Below are positions 17,949 to 26,749 of a stretch of DNA of 64,000 bases, piece after piece. This DNA is from Pseudoalteromonas rubra (GTDB lineage Bacteria > Pseudomonadota > Gammaproteobacteria > Enterobacterales > Alteromonadaceae). The first letter of the stretch is position 1, and each line of letters opens with the position of its first letter. Location: the NCBI RefSeq assembly GCF_000967655.1, contig NZ_JXYA01000020.1, positions 1 through 64,000 of the forward strand, read 5' to 3'. Below the pieces are notes generated by a model. The model was not told the origin of the DNA. It ran no database searches and was given only the letters and a program-made list of their open reading frames with translations. The translations under genes were made by a program, and so were the position numbers.

Positions 17949-18749
17949 TTAAAAGCTGTAAACTAGCGTAAGGGATGTTTCCGTATCGGTATTTTCCTTA
18001 CCTTCGTCCACTGTTGAGTTATGGGTAATATTGTACGCCACTTTCATCTGTAATGAGCCGTTGATTTTCGTCATCAATGCTGACTCAGATGTCGTTTTCG
18101 TGTTGGTATCACCATACTCGACACCCACCACCTGAGTGAAGCGCGCGTTATCCGACACTTGCCATTCGAAATCAACTTTAGCGACACCAATCACTTCGTT
18201 ATCCGTCGTGCCAGCAAGCGGGTTGCCATTTTCATCTACCTCGGTGCTATCATCCTGATACTCAAAGCGCTTCATACCTGGACCGATTTCTGCGTCTAGG
18301 TACATAGTATCCAGATTAAGCAGACGTAAGCCGTAACCGACTGAGACAACCGTTTCACTGCGATAGGCACCAAAGTAATCCGAATCGTAGGCGCCGTAGA
18401 TAAACAGGTGGCTGTGATCTTCGTTTAGCTTATAGTTACCTTGCATCGACACTGAGTACTTCTCATTAGTACGTTCACTGACTCGCTCACCATCGTCGTT
18501 TTCTATCTCGTCTTCTTTGTAGATACCATCCAGCTTATACTCATTGCGCCAGTTTTTAAGGTTATGCTTGGCCTTAAGTGCGCCTTTAAGTGTCGTGGTT
18601 TCAGTATTACCGCTGGTAATAATTGCCCCCACTTCACTGGTGATATCCCAGGTTTTTTGCTGTTTTGGCTTCTTTGCAGGAGCTTCTTGTGCAGCAACAT
18701 TCGAGCTGATGGCTGCCAATACGCACAGAGATAAAAGTTGTAATTTCAT
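17949..18749 (-). CDS. DUF481-family outer-membrane beta-barrel protein
   Basis: This 266-aa protein has a clear signal peptide (MKLQLLSLCVLAAISSNVAA). The mature part begins with the DUF481 pattern of alternating hydrophobic strands (WDITSEVGAIITSGNTETTT, about 34-53) and ends in LTLVYSF, a typical barrel C-terminus with terminal Phe. It is likely a salt-stress-induced outer-membrane protein of the YdiY type. Function is otherwise unknown. It lies 21 bp downstream of mscS and the two are probably co-transcribed, ending at the strong terminator. Confidence 0.8.
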   Translation of the reverse strand: MKLQLLSLCVLAAISSNVAAQEAPAKKPKQQKTWDITSEVGAIITSGNTETTTLKGALKAKHNLKNWRNEYKLDGIYKEDEIENDDGERVSERTNEKYSVSMQGNYKLNEDHSHLFIYGAYDSDYFGAYRSETVVSVGYGLRLLNLDTMYLDAEIGPGMKRFEYQDDSTEVDENGNPLAGTTDNEVIGVAKVDFEWQVSDNARFTQVVGVEYGDTNTKTTSESALMTKINGSLQMKVAYNITHNSTVDEGKENTDTETSLTLVYSF

Positions 18750-18770
18750 TGCCTATAAACCTGTCATTAA

Positions 18771-19586
18771 TTAGTCTTTGTGAAGGTGAACATCCATTTG
18801 TGGGAATGGAATTTCGATATTAGCATCGTCTAATGCTAATTTTATATTCTCTACAAGGTCAAAGTAAGTCGGCCAGTAGTCTGATGTTGAAACCCAGGGG
18901 CGCACAACAAAATTAACACTGGAGTCTGCCATTTCTAATACAGCGACCGTATAAGCCGGCTCTTTCAGGATCCGCGGTTCTTTGTCCAGCACGGATTTTA
19001 ACACATTTTTCGCTTCCCGGAGATCCGCTTCATAACTCACCCCGATAACTAAATCGATACGACGTGTTTTTTCACGAGAGTAATTCACGATCGCACCTGA
19101 CATAATCGCCGAGTTAGGCATAATGATGACTTTGTTGTCTGGCGTTCTTAATTCAGTTGAGAAAATCTCGATGCGCTGTACGCTGCCCGCTTTCCCTCCG
19201 GCCTCGATATAATCACCAGACTTAAAGGGACGCAGAATAATGATCAAAACGCCTGAAGCGAAGTTTGATAAGGAGCCTTGTAAGGCCAGGCCTATTGCCA
19301 GACCGGCGGCACCCAGGATAGCCACAAAGGAGGTCGTTTCTATGCCAACCTGAGACAGTGCCATCAACAACGTAGCGGCAAACACAATGCTGTAAGCAAT
19401 GTTACCAACAAACGCGCCAACCGCCTTGTCCACTTTGCGTTTACTAAACGCTTTTTCTGTCAGGTTTGCTGCAAGCTTTGCCAGCTTCATACCAATGAAG
19501 AATATGATGAGGGCCAGCAGCCCCTGAAAAAGGTGGTGTATGATAAGAGATGAGTTATCATCGACCCAATGAACAATCGTTTCCAT
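18771..19586 (-). CDS. mscS: Small-conductance mechanosensitive channel (MscS family)
   Basis: Inner-membrane channel of 271 aa with three N-terminal helices. The pore-lining TM3 is rich in Gly/Ala (GLAIGLALQGSLSNFASG, about 104-121). A cytoplasmic beta domain follows (PFKSGDYIE) and then the C-terminal cage. It releases solutes on hypo-osmotic shock. I start at the ATG at 19586, which has AGGAG five bases upstream. An in-frame GTG at 19604 has no such site. It lies next to a DUF481 porin-like gene, also linked to osmotic conditions in other bacteria. Confidence 0.92.
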   Translation of the reverse strand: METIVHWVDDNSSLIIHHLFQGLLALIIFFIGMKLAKLAANLTEKAFSKRKVDKAVGAFVGNIAYSIVFAATLLMALSQVGIETTSFVAILGAAGLAIGLALQGSLSNFASGVLIIILRPFKSGDYIEAGGKAGSVQRIEIFSTELRTPDNKVIIMPNSAIMSGAIVNYSREKTRRIDLVIGVSYEADLREAKNVLKSVLDKEPRILKEPAYTVAVLEMADSSVNFVVRPWVSTSDYWPTYFDLVENIKLALDDANIEIPFPQMDVHLHKD

Positions 19587-19707
19587 AGTGACTCCTGTAA
19601 GCACTTGAGTGAGATAGCGGGGCGATTTTACCCAGCCAGTATGAATATTAGCTGTACAACTCGGGGATACTCAACGAACTTCTTTAAGATTTTTTTAATT
19701 TAACCCT

Positions 19708-19735
19708 TTGCAAAGCCCGCGTTTTTATGTATTAT
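19708..19735 (+). promoter_or_regulatory. Promoter of tRNA-His
   Basis: TTGCAA (19708-19713), a 16-bp spacer, and TATTAT (19730-19735) are followed by a GC-rich discriminator GCGCGC. This arrangement is typical of stringently controlled stable-RNA promoters. It lies about 36 bp before the tRNA 5' end. Confidence 0.7.
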
Positions 19736-19771
19736 GCGCGCCACACCAACAAAGGTGTTCTTATCTATTGT

Positions 19772-19848
19772 GGCGGCTGTAGCTCAGTTGGTAGAGCCCC
19801 GGATTGTGATTCCGGTTGTCGCGAGTTCAAGCCTCGTCAGTCGCCCCA
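19772..19848 (+). tRNA. tRNA-His (anticodon GTG)
   Basis: A complete cloverleaf can be drawn. The acceptor stem GCGGCTG pairs with CAGTCGC (one G-T pair), with the extra G(-1) at 19772 opposite C73, the hallmark of tRNA-His. The D arm is AGCTCAGTTGGTAGAGC. The anticodon loop ATTGTGAT has GTG at 19806-19808. The T arm contains GTTCAAG, and CCA is encoded at 19846-19848. Confidence 0.97.
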
Positions 19849-19991
19849 CTTCTTTCTTATTCTATCTTTCCATTCATCAAGCTAAATTACAAATTCGTTT
19901 TATTTCTGTTTTTATATAATCAATGGTCATGCTATAACTGCGGCATTTAAAGAACTTCAACGACTACCGCAAGACTCGGGATATTGTCAGG

Positions 19992-20142
19992 TTAGTTGGT
20001 TACACAATTTGTGCCAACACTGTACACAGTATGCGTGGCACTCGCCGCCGCACCGGCTACTTTAAGGGTTTCTTTCATATCTAACTCTGAGTTCACCAGA
20101 GACATCTTTTTAAGCGTTTTCTTTTTTACTTGAAGTTTCATA
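19992..20142 (-). pseudogene. Frameshifted RiPP-like precursor peptide
   Basis: A short ORF opens at 20142, with AAGGA nine bases upstream, and reads MKLQVKKKTLKKMS. It then runs into SGELRVRYERNP and stops at 20062. Dropping one base near 20100 (TCTTCT) restores a frame that reads LVNSELDMKETLKVAGAAAS, then ATHTVYSVGTNCVTN, and stops at 19992. The joined 49-residue product has the Lys-rich leader, LS...L...T..VAG pattern and short Ser/Thr/Cys core seen in orphan class I lanthipeptide-like precursors of Pseudoalteromonas and Bacteroidota. The second half alone could start at the ATG at 20078 (28 aa). No modification enzyme or exporter is nearby. Whether the extra base is a real mutation or a sequencing error is open. 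Confidence 0.5.
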
Positions 20143-20328
20143 TCTATTATTCCTTAAAAGTTAAGTTAGCGTTTATTTAACGCACACCTAAAGTAACATT
20201 TTCGTCACAGTAAGAATATTGAGAAATTTTCTACGCAATTTTCAACATAACGGATAGACAGCGGGATACGTCAGCAAACTCAAGTTAAGGGTGGGAGAGA
20301 CATTTAACTGGTACGGAATGGCATAAAA

Positions 20329-20350
20329 AATGCCACCTTGCGGTGGCATT
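20329..20350 (-). terminator. Rho-independent terminator of nagP
   Basis: AATGCCACC-TTGC-GGTGGCATT forms a 9-bp stem with a 4-nt loop. Read on the minus strand it is followed by TTTTT. It lies 43 bp past the nagP stop codon. Confidence 0.88.
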
Positions 20351-20393
20351 ACACACGGGATTATTTCTACTTTACAGATAGAAATTCTTTTCG

Positions 20394-21680
20394 CTATTTC
20401 CAGCTTCTCATCTTATGGCCTTTCAGGGCATAGAATAAAATGAATACATAGCACGGAAACAGTATTAAATAAGCGTTCTGGCTGGATGCAACGGTAGCTT
20501 CGGCCCCTTTTGCTATCCCAAGGAAGAGTGGTCCAAAAGCACCGCCTGCAATTCCCATTACCAATAAGCCTGAGCCTACACTGGTTAGCTTACCAAGTCC
20601 AGACAAAGCCAGAGGCCAAATTGCAGGCCACATAATCGCATTTGCCAATCCACACATAGCTAACAAGAATACGGCCATAGGCATACTGCCCAGCCCTAAT
20701 GGGTTCACTGTACTACCAGGGTCAGAGAAAACGATGCCCAAGGTCAAAGCTAAGCCTAACAAAGCTGACACACTCAGTGCTGTTTGCTGCGAAATAAGTC
20801 GCGGTATCAGAATGATCCCCAAGATATAGCCTATTACCATAAAGGTCATGGTATAAGAGGTCATAACACTGAAGTTTTCTTGACCATAGGCAAGTGCAAA
20901 CGAACCTATGGTATCACCTGCGATCACCTCTACTGCAACATACAAGAACAAAGCAATTACACCCAGCGCCAAGTTAGGGTGTGCCAGCGCTTCACGCACA
21001 GTACCATGAGACTCCGACTCTTCTTTTTCTTCTATCTCCGGTAGCGGTGAGAATTTAATAGCCAATGCGAATAGCCCGATAAATGCGGCAAGTCCAAGGT
21101 AAGGTAAGATCAGGTTCTCTGCCATGCTGTCTTTTTCAGCTTGCGTCAGTGGACCTTCAGCAATTTCACTAAATCCACCCATCACCAGGGCTGTAAACAC
21201 TATCGGAGCGACTACACCGGCAGATTTATTCAGGATCCCCATCAGGCTGACCCTTGCCGCGGCCGACTCTTCCGGACCAAGGCGCACTATATAAGGGTTA
21301 ACTGCGGTTTGTAGCAGGGTTTGAGCAATACCCATAGTGAACTGAGCAATAATGAATAAAATAAATAACTGCGCTTTTGCAGCCGGGATATATAAAAGTG
21401 CGCTGGCCATCATCATTGCAATTGCCATCGCCATCCCGTTTTTATATCCCACACGTCTGATCACTTTTGCCGATGGGATTGCAGTTACTGTAACTGAAAT
21501 ATAGAAAGAAAACAGGATCAATGAAGCCTGTATTGAGCTGAGCTCAAAGACCTGCTGAAGATAAGGCATTAATGAGCCATTGAGCCAGGTCACAAAGCCC
21601 AATATAAAAAACATAGCAGCAACAATTGCCAAAGGAATGGCGTTGCTTCGATTAGTAGTGTTCGACACAGTGGCTTCCAT
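20394..21680 (-). CDS. nagP: Sugar MFS permease, probable N-acetylglucosamine transporter NagP
   Basis: FucP-type major facilitator of 428 aa with 12 predicted membrane helices. It resembles the GlcNAc permease NagP of Alteromonadales, including the N-terminal LGFVTWLNGSLMPYLQQVFE (about 28-47) and QTLLQTAVNPYIVRLGPEES (about 119-138). It should import GlcNAc across the inner membrane. The gene lies downstream of the exported hexosaminidase, which would supply GlcNAc, and a palindromic operator at 21756-21775 matches the one before that gene. FucP-family permeases for other hexoses look similar, so the substrate rests on context. Confidence 0.82.
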   Translation of the reverse strand: MEATVSNTTNRSNAIPLAIVAAMFFILGFVTWLNGSLMPYLQQVFELSSIQASLILFSFYISVTVTAIPSAKVIRRVGYKNGMAMAIAMMMASALLYIPAAKAQLFILFIIAQFTMGIAQTLLQTAVNPYIVRLGPEESAAARVSLMGILNKSAGVVAPIVFTALVMGGFSEIAEGPLTQAEKDSMAENLILPYLGLAAFIGLFALAIKFSPLPEIEEKEESESHGTVREALAHPNLALGVIALFLYVAVEVIAGDTIGSFALAYGQENFSVMTSYTMTFMVIGYILGIILIPRLISQQTALSVSALLGLALTLGIVFSDPGSTVNPLGLGSMPMAVFLLAMCGLANAIMWPAIWPLALSGLGKLTSVGSGLLVMGIAGGAFGPLFLGIAKGAEATVASSQNAYLILFPCYVFILFYALKGHKMRSWK

Positions 21681-21755
21681 AAGCTTGTTCTCGTTGTTAA
21701 GGTTTAATTATGTCAGTTGAGCAAGTGATCTGCCATCATGCTCGTCTCAACACAA

Positions 21756-21775
21756 AAATGACAGCGCTGACATTT
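21756..21775. promoter_or_regulatory. LacI-type operator before nagP (NagR candidate)
   Basis: AAATGACAGCGCTGACATTT is a near-perfect palindrome with a central CG, as in LacI-family operators. It lies about 75-95 bp before the nagP start. A sister copy sits in front of the GH20 gene at 24531-24550. The pairing suggests one regulator, NagR in related genera, controls both. Confidence 0.65.
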
Positions 21776-21829
21776 AACTTTACGTTAAAATTTGGCCTTT
21801 TTCTAGTTAGTTTTGTAATCAAATGTCCT

Positions 21830-21863
21830 CACCTTGGGGAAAAGGGACTCCCTCCCCAAGGTG
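21830..21863 (-). repeat. 11-bp-stem hairpin after the hexosaminidase gene
   Basis: CACCTTGGGGA (21830-21840) and TCCCCAAGGTG (21853-21863) form a perfect 11-bp stem. The 12-nt loop can itself pair GGGA with TCCC. It lies 16 bp past the GH20 stop. No T run follows on the minus strand, so it may act as an mRNA 3' stabiliser rather than a classical terminator. Confidence 0.5.
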
Positions 21864-21878
21864 GCACTATGGGGTGAA

Positions 21879-24464
21879 TTAGTCTAACCCGGTAGTACGA
21901 CTGAACTTTTTATCGCCTAAACGGGTACGTAATAATACGCCACCAGACTGGCTTACACTCATCGGAGCTGTGTAAGTTTGCCAGTTGTTACCATTATCAA
22001 GACTCACTTCAATGGTTAAGTACGGGAATGCACTGTTCGCATGAAGCTGACCATCAATGATCTTACCGCCCGGCACGGGGAGATTCACATTCACACCGGC
22101 TTTATCCAGCTTAGTCAGCTCTTTTAGTGCCAGAGCAGCGGAGAATCCATGCCAGTCCTGCGCAAAGCGCTTCTTATCCAGGCGTTCCCCTTCCCAGCCC
22201 GCTTTGTGCCAGGCGCGCTCTGCCATCGCGAGCAAACGTGGAAAGACCATCGCCTGCATCTGGTCTTCGGTACGAATGGTTTCACTCCAGACCTGCCCCT
22301 GAATACCGAGAATATTTTCCGGCTTTTCCAGCTCGGGCAGCGGACGCCCAACCAGGGCTTCTAAATTTTCAATGACCTCGCCACTGCGAGTAAAGTCGGC
22401 ATTGGCATAAACATCATCCGGCATATAGCTAAAGGTTTTCTTACTGTCTGTGTAGCGGGCAGCCCAATAATAGCCGCGCTCAGCCGGGTGAGGCTCATAA
22501 GGGTGGTCAAAGTACAAGTGCGTACCATGGGACAGCACTACCTGGTAGCCATCATTGGCCAGGCGATGCGCCCTGTCAGCCACACCCCACTCCCAGATAT
22601 TGTCCCAGACATTGGCGGTAAAGACCTCATTGGGAAATGCATCGCGGTTAAACGGATTAACCTTGTCGTACATCAGGCCATCTTCCCAGGCACCCGGTGC
22701 AATGCCCCGCTTTGCCAGCAAAGTGGCAACTCGCTGGGTAAAGTAGGGCTTAAGATCGGTCGGACCGGCAATGCCATTGTTCGGTTCGGCAAATAATGCC
22801 TGACACACGGGCGAATCTACCCAGGAGCCGGCGCCCACTTCGTCACCACCAAAGTGCAAGTTGGTCAGACGCGTGCCCGCTTCACGATACATGCCTTGTA
22901 GCTCATAGGTCACTTTTTCAATGAATGCATAGGTCGAGTCCTGACACACATTCATAGAGTTATCGGTATAATTCTGTACTGTGATGTACTTTGAGGTGTC
23001 CTGCGGATCGCTGAGCAAATAGGCTTTTGCCTGCTCCGGTTTGCCCGCTTCCATCAGTGTGTGATAGCGCGCTTCCATTGCCTTAATTGAAGCACGAGCA
23101 TGGCCCGGACCTTCAATCTCTGGAATTATCTGAACATGACGCGCCTTGGCAAACTTGAGTAGTTCAACAAACTCATCCCGAGTCAGATAACCATTGCCCG
23201 ATCCCGACTTATGCGGGCCAGTACCAAGCTGAGTTAGTAAACACTCACGCTCCTGCAAATCAAAACAGCGATAGCCGCCAATATCCGTCAGCTCTGGCAA
23301 GCCTGGGATCTCAAGTCGCCAGCCTTCATCTTCAGAAAAGTGCCAGTGGAACTTGTTCAACTTGTAACGGCCCATCTGTTCAACCAGTTTGAACAGCGCC
23401 TCTTTACCATGATAGTTACGGCCGTTGTCATAGTGCATGCCACGCCAACCAAAACGCGGGGCATCTTTAATCTCTACATTAGGCACTTGTATCTGGCCTT
23501 GTTGATCGGCCGGGAATAACGCAAGCAAACTCTGAATACCGTAAAATACGCCCGCATTGTCATGGCCTGTGATCACAATTTTGTTGTCGTCTACTTCCAG
23601 CTGGTAGCCTTCGCTGCCCAAATCGCTCAGGTCCGCTACTTGCAAATAGATTGTTTTGGTTTTGCCGGCACTGATATGATCCGGCTTTGCCTCCAATGTC
23701 AGGCCGTAATCGGCCAAATCTTCCTGAAATACGGCGACTTCACTTTTTAATCTGCCCGCGTATCGGATCTGCCACTGACTGGACAAGTCCGCATAACCTC
23801 GATTGAAATCAACATCCATCGGCTTAGGGATAATACGTTTCAGCGCGTCTTCGCGAGACAGCTTGCCTGTCTGCTGGTTTTGTTCATAACGCCAAGCCGC
23901 GGTTGCACGCGGTGATAAGTCTTTTGGCTCGCCGTGACGATCCAGTTGGTTATCACGCACAATCGGCGCGACAAAGTCCAGCATGTTTTCGCTGTCTGTG
24001 TTGGCGAACACGGCCGGCTTTGAATTACCACTGACCATAAATGCGCGCGGCATAAAGTCGGTATAAGCGGCTATCCAGGCGGCAGCTTCATAGGGAATGG
24101 TCAGCGTTTCGCCCGGTTTTAGTCCGGCAAACTCTTTAGTCGGGACTAAACGATGTAAGTCGCCATTCACATGCTCAAACTTCAATCCACTTGCCTGCTC
24201 AGTGGCCACTTTTCGGATTGAATGAAAGTAGATCTGCCAGTCGCTTTCGCCAGCTGGTAGCGCTAACTTTGAGTCATTTTTTAAGGTGATAGAAGCCAGA
24301 AAGCTGCTGCTGCCATTGTGATGATTGCTTTCGACCGCAAATGTGAAGGTGGTGTTGTCAGTAAAGGTCTGCAGTTGAGCATTATCCCAGGCGGCCTTAG
24401 CCATCATCGGGACTAAAAGCGTGGCCGCGATGGCCCGGGTGAGCAGTTTTTTCTGTATTTTCAT
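21879..24464 (-). CDS. Family 20 beta-N-acetylhexosaminidase
   Basis: This exported 861-aa enzyme releases terminal GlcNAc from chitooligosaccharides. A signal peptide ends in MMAKA (about residue 24). It is followed by an N-terminal CHB_HEX carbohydrate-binding domain (about 30-190), a GH20b domain (about 210-335), the catalytic TIM barrel (about 336-770) and a C-terminal HEX_C domain. The catalytic Asp-Glu pair is D541-E542 in HFGGDEVGAGSW. HWHFSEDEGWRLEIPG (373-388) is also conserved. It pairs functionally with nagP, sharing its operator. There is no lipobox, so it is probably periplasmic or secreted. Confidence 0.93.
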   Translation of the reverse strand: MKIQKKLLTRAIAATLLVPMMAKAAWDNAQLQTFTDNTTFTFAVESNHHNGSSSFLASITLKNDSKLALPAGESDWQIYFHSIRKVATEQASGLKFEHVNGDLHRLVPTKEFAGLKPGETLTIPYEAAAWIAAYTDFMPRAFMVSGNSKPAVFANTDSENMLDFVAPIVRDNQLDRHGEPKDLSPRATAAWRYEQNQQTGKLSREDALKRIIPKPMDVDFNRGYADLSSQWQIRYAGRLKSEVAVFQEDLADYGLTLEAKPDHISAGKTKTIYLQVADLSDLGSEGYQLEVDDNKIVITGHDNAGVFYGIQSLLALFPADQQGQIQVPNVEIKDAPRFGWRGMHYDNGRNYHGKEALFKLVEQMGRYKLNKFHWHFSEDEGWRLEIPGLPELTDIGGYRCFDLQERECLLTQLGTGPHKSGSGNGYLTRDEFVELLKFAKARHVQIIPEIEGPGHARASIKAMEARYHTLMEAGKPEQAKAYLLSDPQDTSKYITVQNYTDNSMNVCQDSTYAFIEKVTYELQGMYREAGTRLTNLHFGGDEVGAGSWVDSPVCQALFAEPNNGIAGPTDLKPYFTQRVATLLAKRGIAPGAWEDGLMYDKVNPFNRDAFPNEVFTANVWDNIWEWGVADRAHRLANDGYQVVLSHGTHLYFDHPYEPHPAERGYYWAARYTDSKKTFSYMPDDVYANADFTRSGEVIENLEALVGRPLPELEKPENILGIQGQVWSETIRTEDQMQAMVFPRLLAMAERAWHKAGWEGERLDKKRFAQDWHGFSAALALKELTKLDKAGVNVNLPVPGGKIIDGQLHANSAFPYLTIEVSLDNGNNWQTYTAPMSVSQSGGVLLRTRLGDKKFSRTTGLD

Positions 24465-24530
24465 TCCGGCTCCTTAACCTGCGCTGAGCGCAAACTTCAA
24501 ATTGTTGTAAATACCATCATATAGAAGAAA

Positions 24531-24550
24531 AAATGACAGCGCTATCAATT
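24531..24550. promoter_or_regulatory. LacI-type operator before the GH20 gene (NagR candidate)
   Basis: AAATGACAGCGCTATCAATT shares its first 13 bases with the operator before nagP and lies about 67-86 bp upstream of the hexosaminidase start. It is less symmetric than the nagP copy. Confidence 0.6.
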
Positions 24551-24596
24551 TTTCCTTACAAGATCTCTATCGCCTTTTTTATCAGAGAGTTAATAC

Positions 24597-24621
24597 AAAA
24601 AAGCCGCCAGAAGCTGGCGGC
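24597..24621 (-). terminator. Rho-independent terminator of the M13 peptidase gene
   Basis: GCCGCCAG-AAG-CTGGCGGC (24603-24621) is an 8-bp GC-rich stem. Six T residues follow on the minus strand (24597-24602). It lies 18 bp past the stop codon. Confidence 0.9.
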
Positions 24622-24639
24622 CATGATAGCAGTAAACAC

Positions 24640-26709
24640 TTACCAGATTTTGACCCGCTCTTGCGGTTTAAGATACATTTTGTCGCCTTCTTTGACATCA
24701 AACGCATCGTAAAACGCTGGCATATTGGGCAGTACACCAATAACACGATAGTGACTGGGTGAGTGCGAATCCGTCATCAAACGATTACGCAGTTCTTCAT
24801 CACGGTATTGTCTACGCCAGATCTGCGCCCATCCCATAAAGAAGCGTTGCTCTCCGGTGTAACCATCAATTACCGGAGCCGGCTTACCTTGCAGAGACAG
24901 CTGATACGCTTTAAGCGCCACACTTAAACCGCCAAGGTCACCAATGTTTTCGCCTAATGTTAGCTCACCGTTTACACTGGCATCTTCAAAAGGCTGGTAC
25001 TGATTATATTGCTCAACCAGTTTTTGGCTGCGCGCCTGAAACTGAGCCAGGTCTTGCTCACTCCACCAGTTACGCAAGTTGCCATCACCGTCATACTTGG
25101 CGCCCTGATCGTCAAACCCATGGCCCAGTTCATGACCTATAACGGCACCAATGGCACCATAGTTGACGGCATCGTCGGCTTCCAGGTTGAAAAATGGCGG
25201 TTGCAATATCGCTGCAGGGAAGACTATTTCGTTATTCACCGGGTTGTAGTAAGCGTTAACGGTTTGCGGTGTCATAAACCATTCACTGCGATCGACAGGC
25301 TTATCAACTTTACCCACCATATCCTGATAGGCCCACTCATTGTAGCGCACGTAGTTACCCACCAGGTCATCAGCATTGATCTGTAATCCTGAGTAGTCCC
25401 GCCACTTGTCCGGGTAACCAATCTTAGGCGTAAACTTACTGAGTTTTACCTTCGCAGCCTGCTTAGTTTCTGCGCTCATCCACTCCAGTTCATCAATAGA
25501 CTGCTCAAACCCTTTGATCAAGTTATCGACCAGCTCTCCCATGCGTGCTTTCGCTTCTGGCGGAAAATACTCTTTAACATAAATTTTACCCAGCAGCTCG
25601 CCCAGTACATCGTTACTGGCATTCACGGCTTGCTTCCAAACTGGCGCTTGCTCTTCGAGGCCACGCAGCGTCTTGCCATAGAAGTTGAACTTCAGATCAA
25701 CCGCCGTCTTGTGCAGCAGCTGCGCATAATCGCTGGCGAAGTGAAAGGTCAGATAATCGCGCCAGGCGGCTACATCTGTTTTACCAATCAGTTCCGACAA
25801 CCCTTCCAGATAGCTAGGCTGAGTCACGACAAGCTCTTTGGTATTGAGGCCAAACGCTTTCAGATACGCCGCCATATCAAAATGTGGTAGCTGTACATTG
25901 AGCGTATCAACCTGAAACTTGTTATAGGTTTTATCCGCATCGCGACTTTCAACCCGTGACCACTGAATTTCAGCTAAAGCGGTTTCAAGTGCCATAATAT
26001 GCTTGGTCGCCTGCTCTGCACTCGTTTGATCATAGCCCATCACCTGCATCAGGCGCTCAATATATTGACGATACTCAGCACGAATTCGGGTGAACTTTTC
26101 TGTATCCTGAAGGTAGAAATCCCGATCCGGCAGACCCAAACCCGACTGCCATAAATAAAGCGTATTCATGGTGGAGTTTTTGGCATCATTATTTGCATAC
26201 CAGCTCAATGGGGTGGTGCCCCCCTGAGACAAGGCACGAGCAAATAAGGCAGGGAGTTCAGATTTACTTTGTAATGCCTGGAAAGGCGCCAGGTAAGATT
26301 GCAATGGTGTAGTGCCTAGCTCTTCGCGTGCCAGCTCATCGGTGTAACTGCGATAGAAATCGCCCAGTTTGGCCTCGTCTGAACCAGGCTTGGCCTGATC
26401 GTTACTGGCAGCCTGCTCGAGGGTTTTACGCAGCGCTTTTTGTGATGCGTCGTACAGCTCAGTGAATGAACCATAATTAGACTTATCTGCTGGTATTTCG
26501 GTGCGTGCTAACCATTTACCATTCACATGGTAATAGAAATCATCCTGCGCCCTTACCGCACTATCGATGTTGTCCAGTGCGATCCCTGAATTCAGGGTAC
26601 TCTTTGCTTGCATTACTTCGGCTTGCGAGTCTGTTTTCACCTGCTCGCTACACCCAGTCAGACCCAGTGCCAGCGCAACCGCTGTGGCAGTGACTGCTAT
26701 TTTCTTCAT
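24640..26709 (-). CDS. M13-family zinc metallopeptidase lipoprotein (PepO/neprilysin-like)
   Basis: Exported zinc endopeptidase of 689 aa. The lipoprotein signal ends in LGLTGC (lipobox), so it is probably anchored to the outer membrane facing the periplasm or surface. The zinc-binding HELGH lies at about 526-530 and is followed by ENIGDLGG with the third ligand. NAYYNP (about 485) is the substrate-binding segment of this family. I start at the ATG at 26709, because the upstream ATG at 26718 overlaps the AAGGA ribosome site. The peptide substrate is unknown. It stands alone, with its own terminator. Confidence 0.93.
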   Translation of the reverse strand: MKKIAVTATAVALALGLTGCSEQVKTDSQAEVMQAKSTLNSGIALDNIDSAVRAQDDFYYHVNGKWLARTEIPADKSNYGSFTELYDASQKALRKTLEQAASNDQAKPGSDEAKLGDFYRSYTDELAREELGTTPLQSYLAPFQALQSKSELPALFARALSQGGTTPLSWYANNDAKNSTMNTLYLWQSGLGLPDRDFYLQDTEKFTRIRAEYRQYIERLMQVMGYDQTSAEQATKHIMALETALAEIQWSRVESRDADKTYNKFQVDTLNVQLPHFDMAAYLKAFGLNTKELVVTQPSYLEGLSELIGKTDVAAWRDYLTFHFASDYAQLLHKTAVDLKFNFYGKTLRGLEEQAPVWKQAVNASNDVLGELLGKIYVKEYFPPEAKARMGELVDNLIKGFEQSIDELEWMSAETKQAAKVKLSKFTPKIGYPDKWRDYSGLQINADDLVGNYVRYNEWAYQDMVGKVDKPVDRSEWFMTPQTVNAYYNPVNNEIVFPAAILQPPFFNLEADDAVNYGAIGAVIGHELGHGFDDQGAKYDGDGNLRNWWSEQDLAQFQARSQKLVEQYNQYQPFEDASVNGELTLGENIGDLGGLSVALKAYQLSLQGKPAPVIDGYTGEQRFFMGWAQIWRRQYRDEELRNRLMTDSHSPSHYRVIGVLPNMPAFYDAFDVKEGDKMYLKPQERVKIW

Positions 26710-26749
26710 TTTTATCATCCTTACTGGTAATTTTGCTCAATGGCCGTTG

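Larger units (their letters stand above)
19849..20393. other. Spacer between tRNA-His and nagP
   Basis: This 545-bp stretch contains only the split precursor-peptide ORF (19992-20142) and the nagP terminator (20329-20350). The T-rich sequence directly after the tRNA (TTCTTTCTTATTC) may end tRNA transcription. I see no other gene. Confidence 0.6.
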
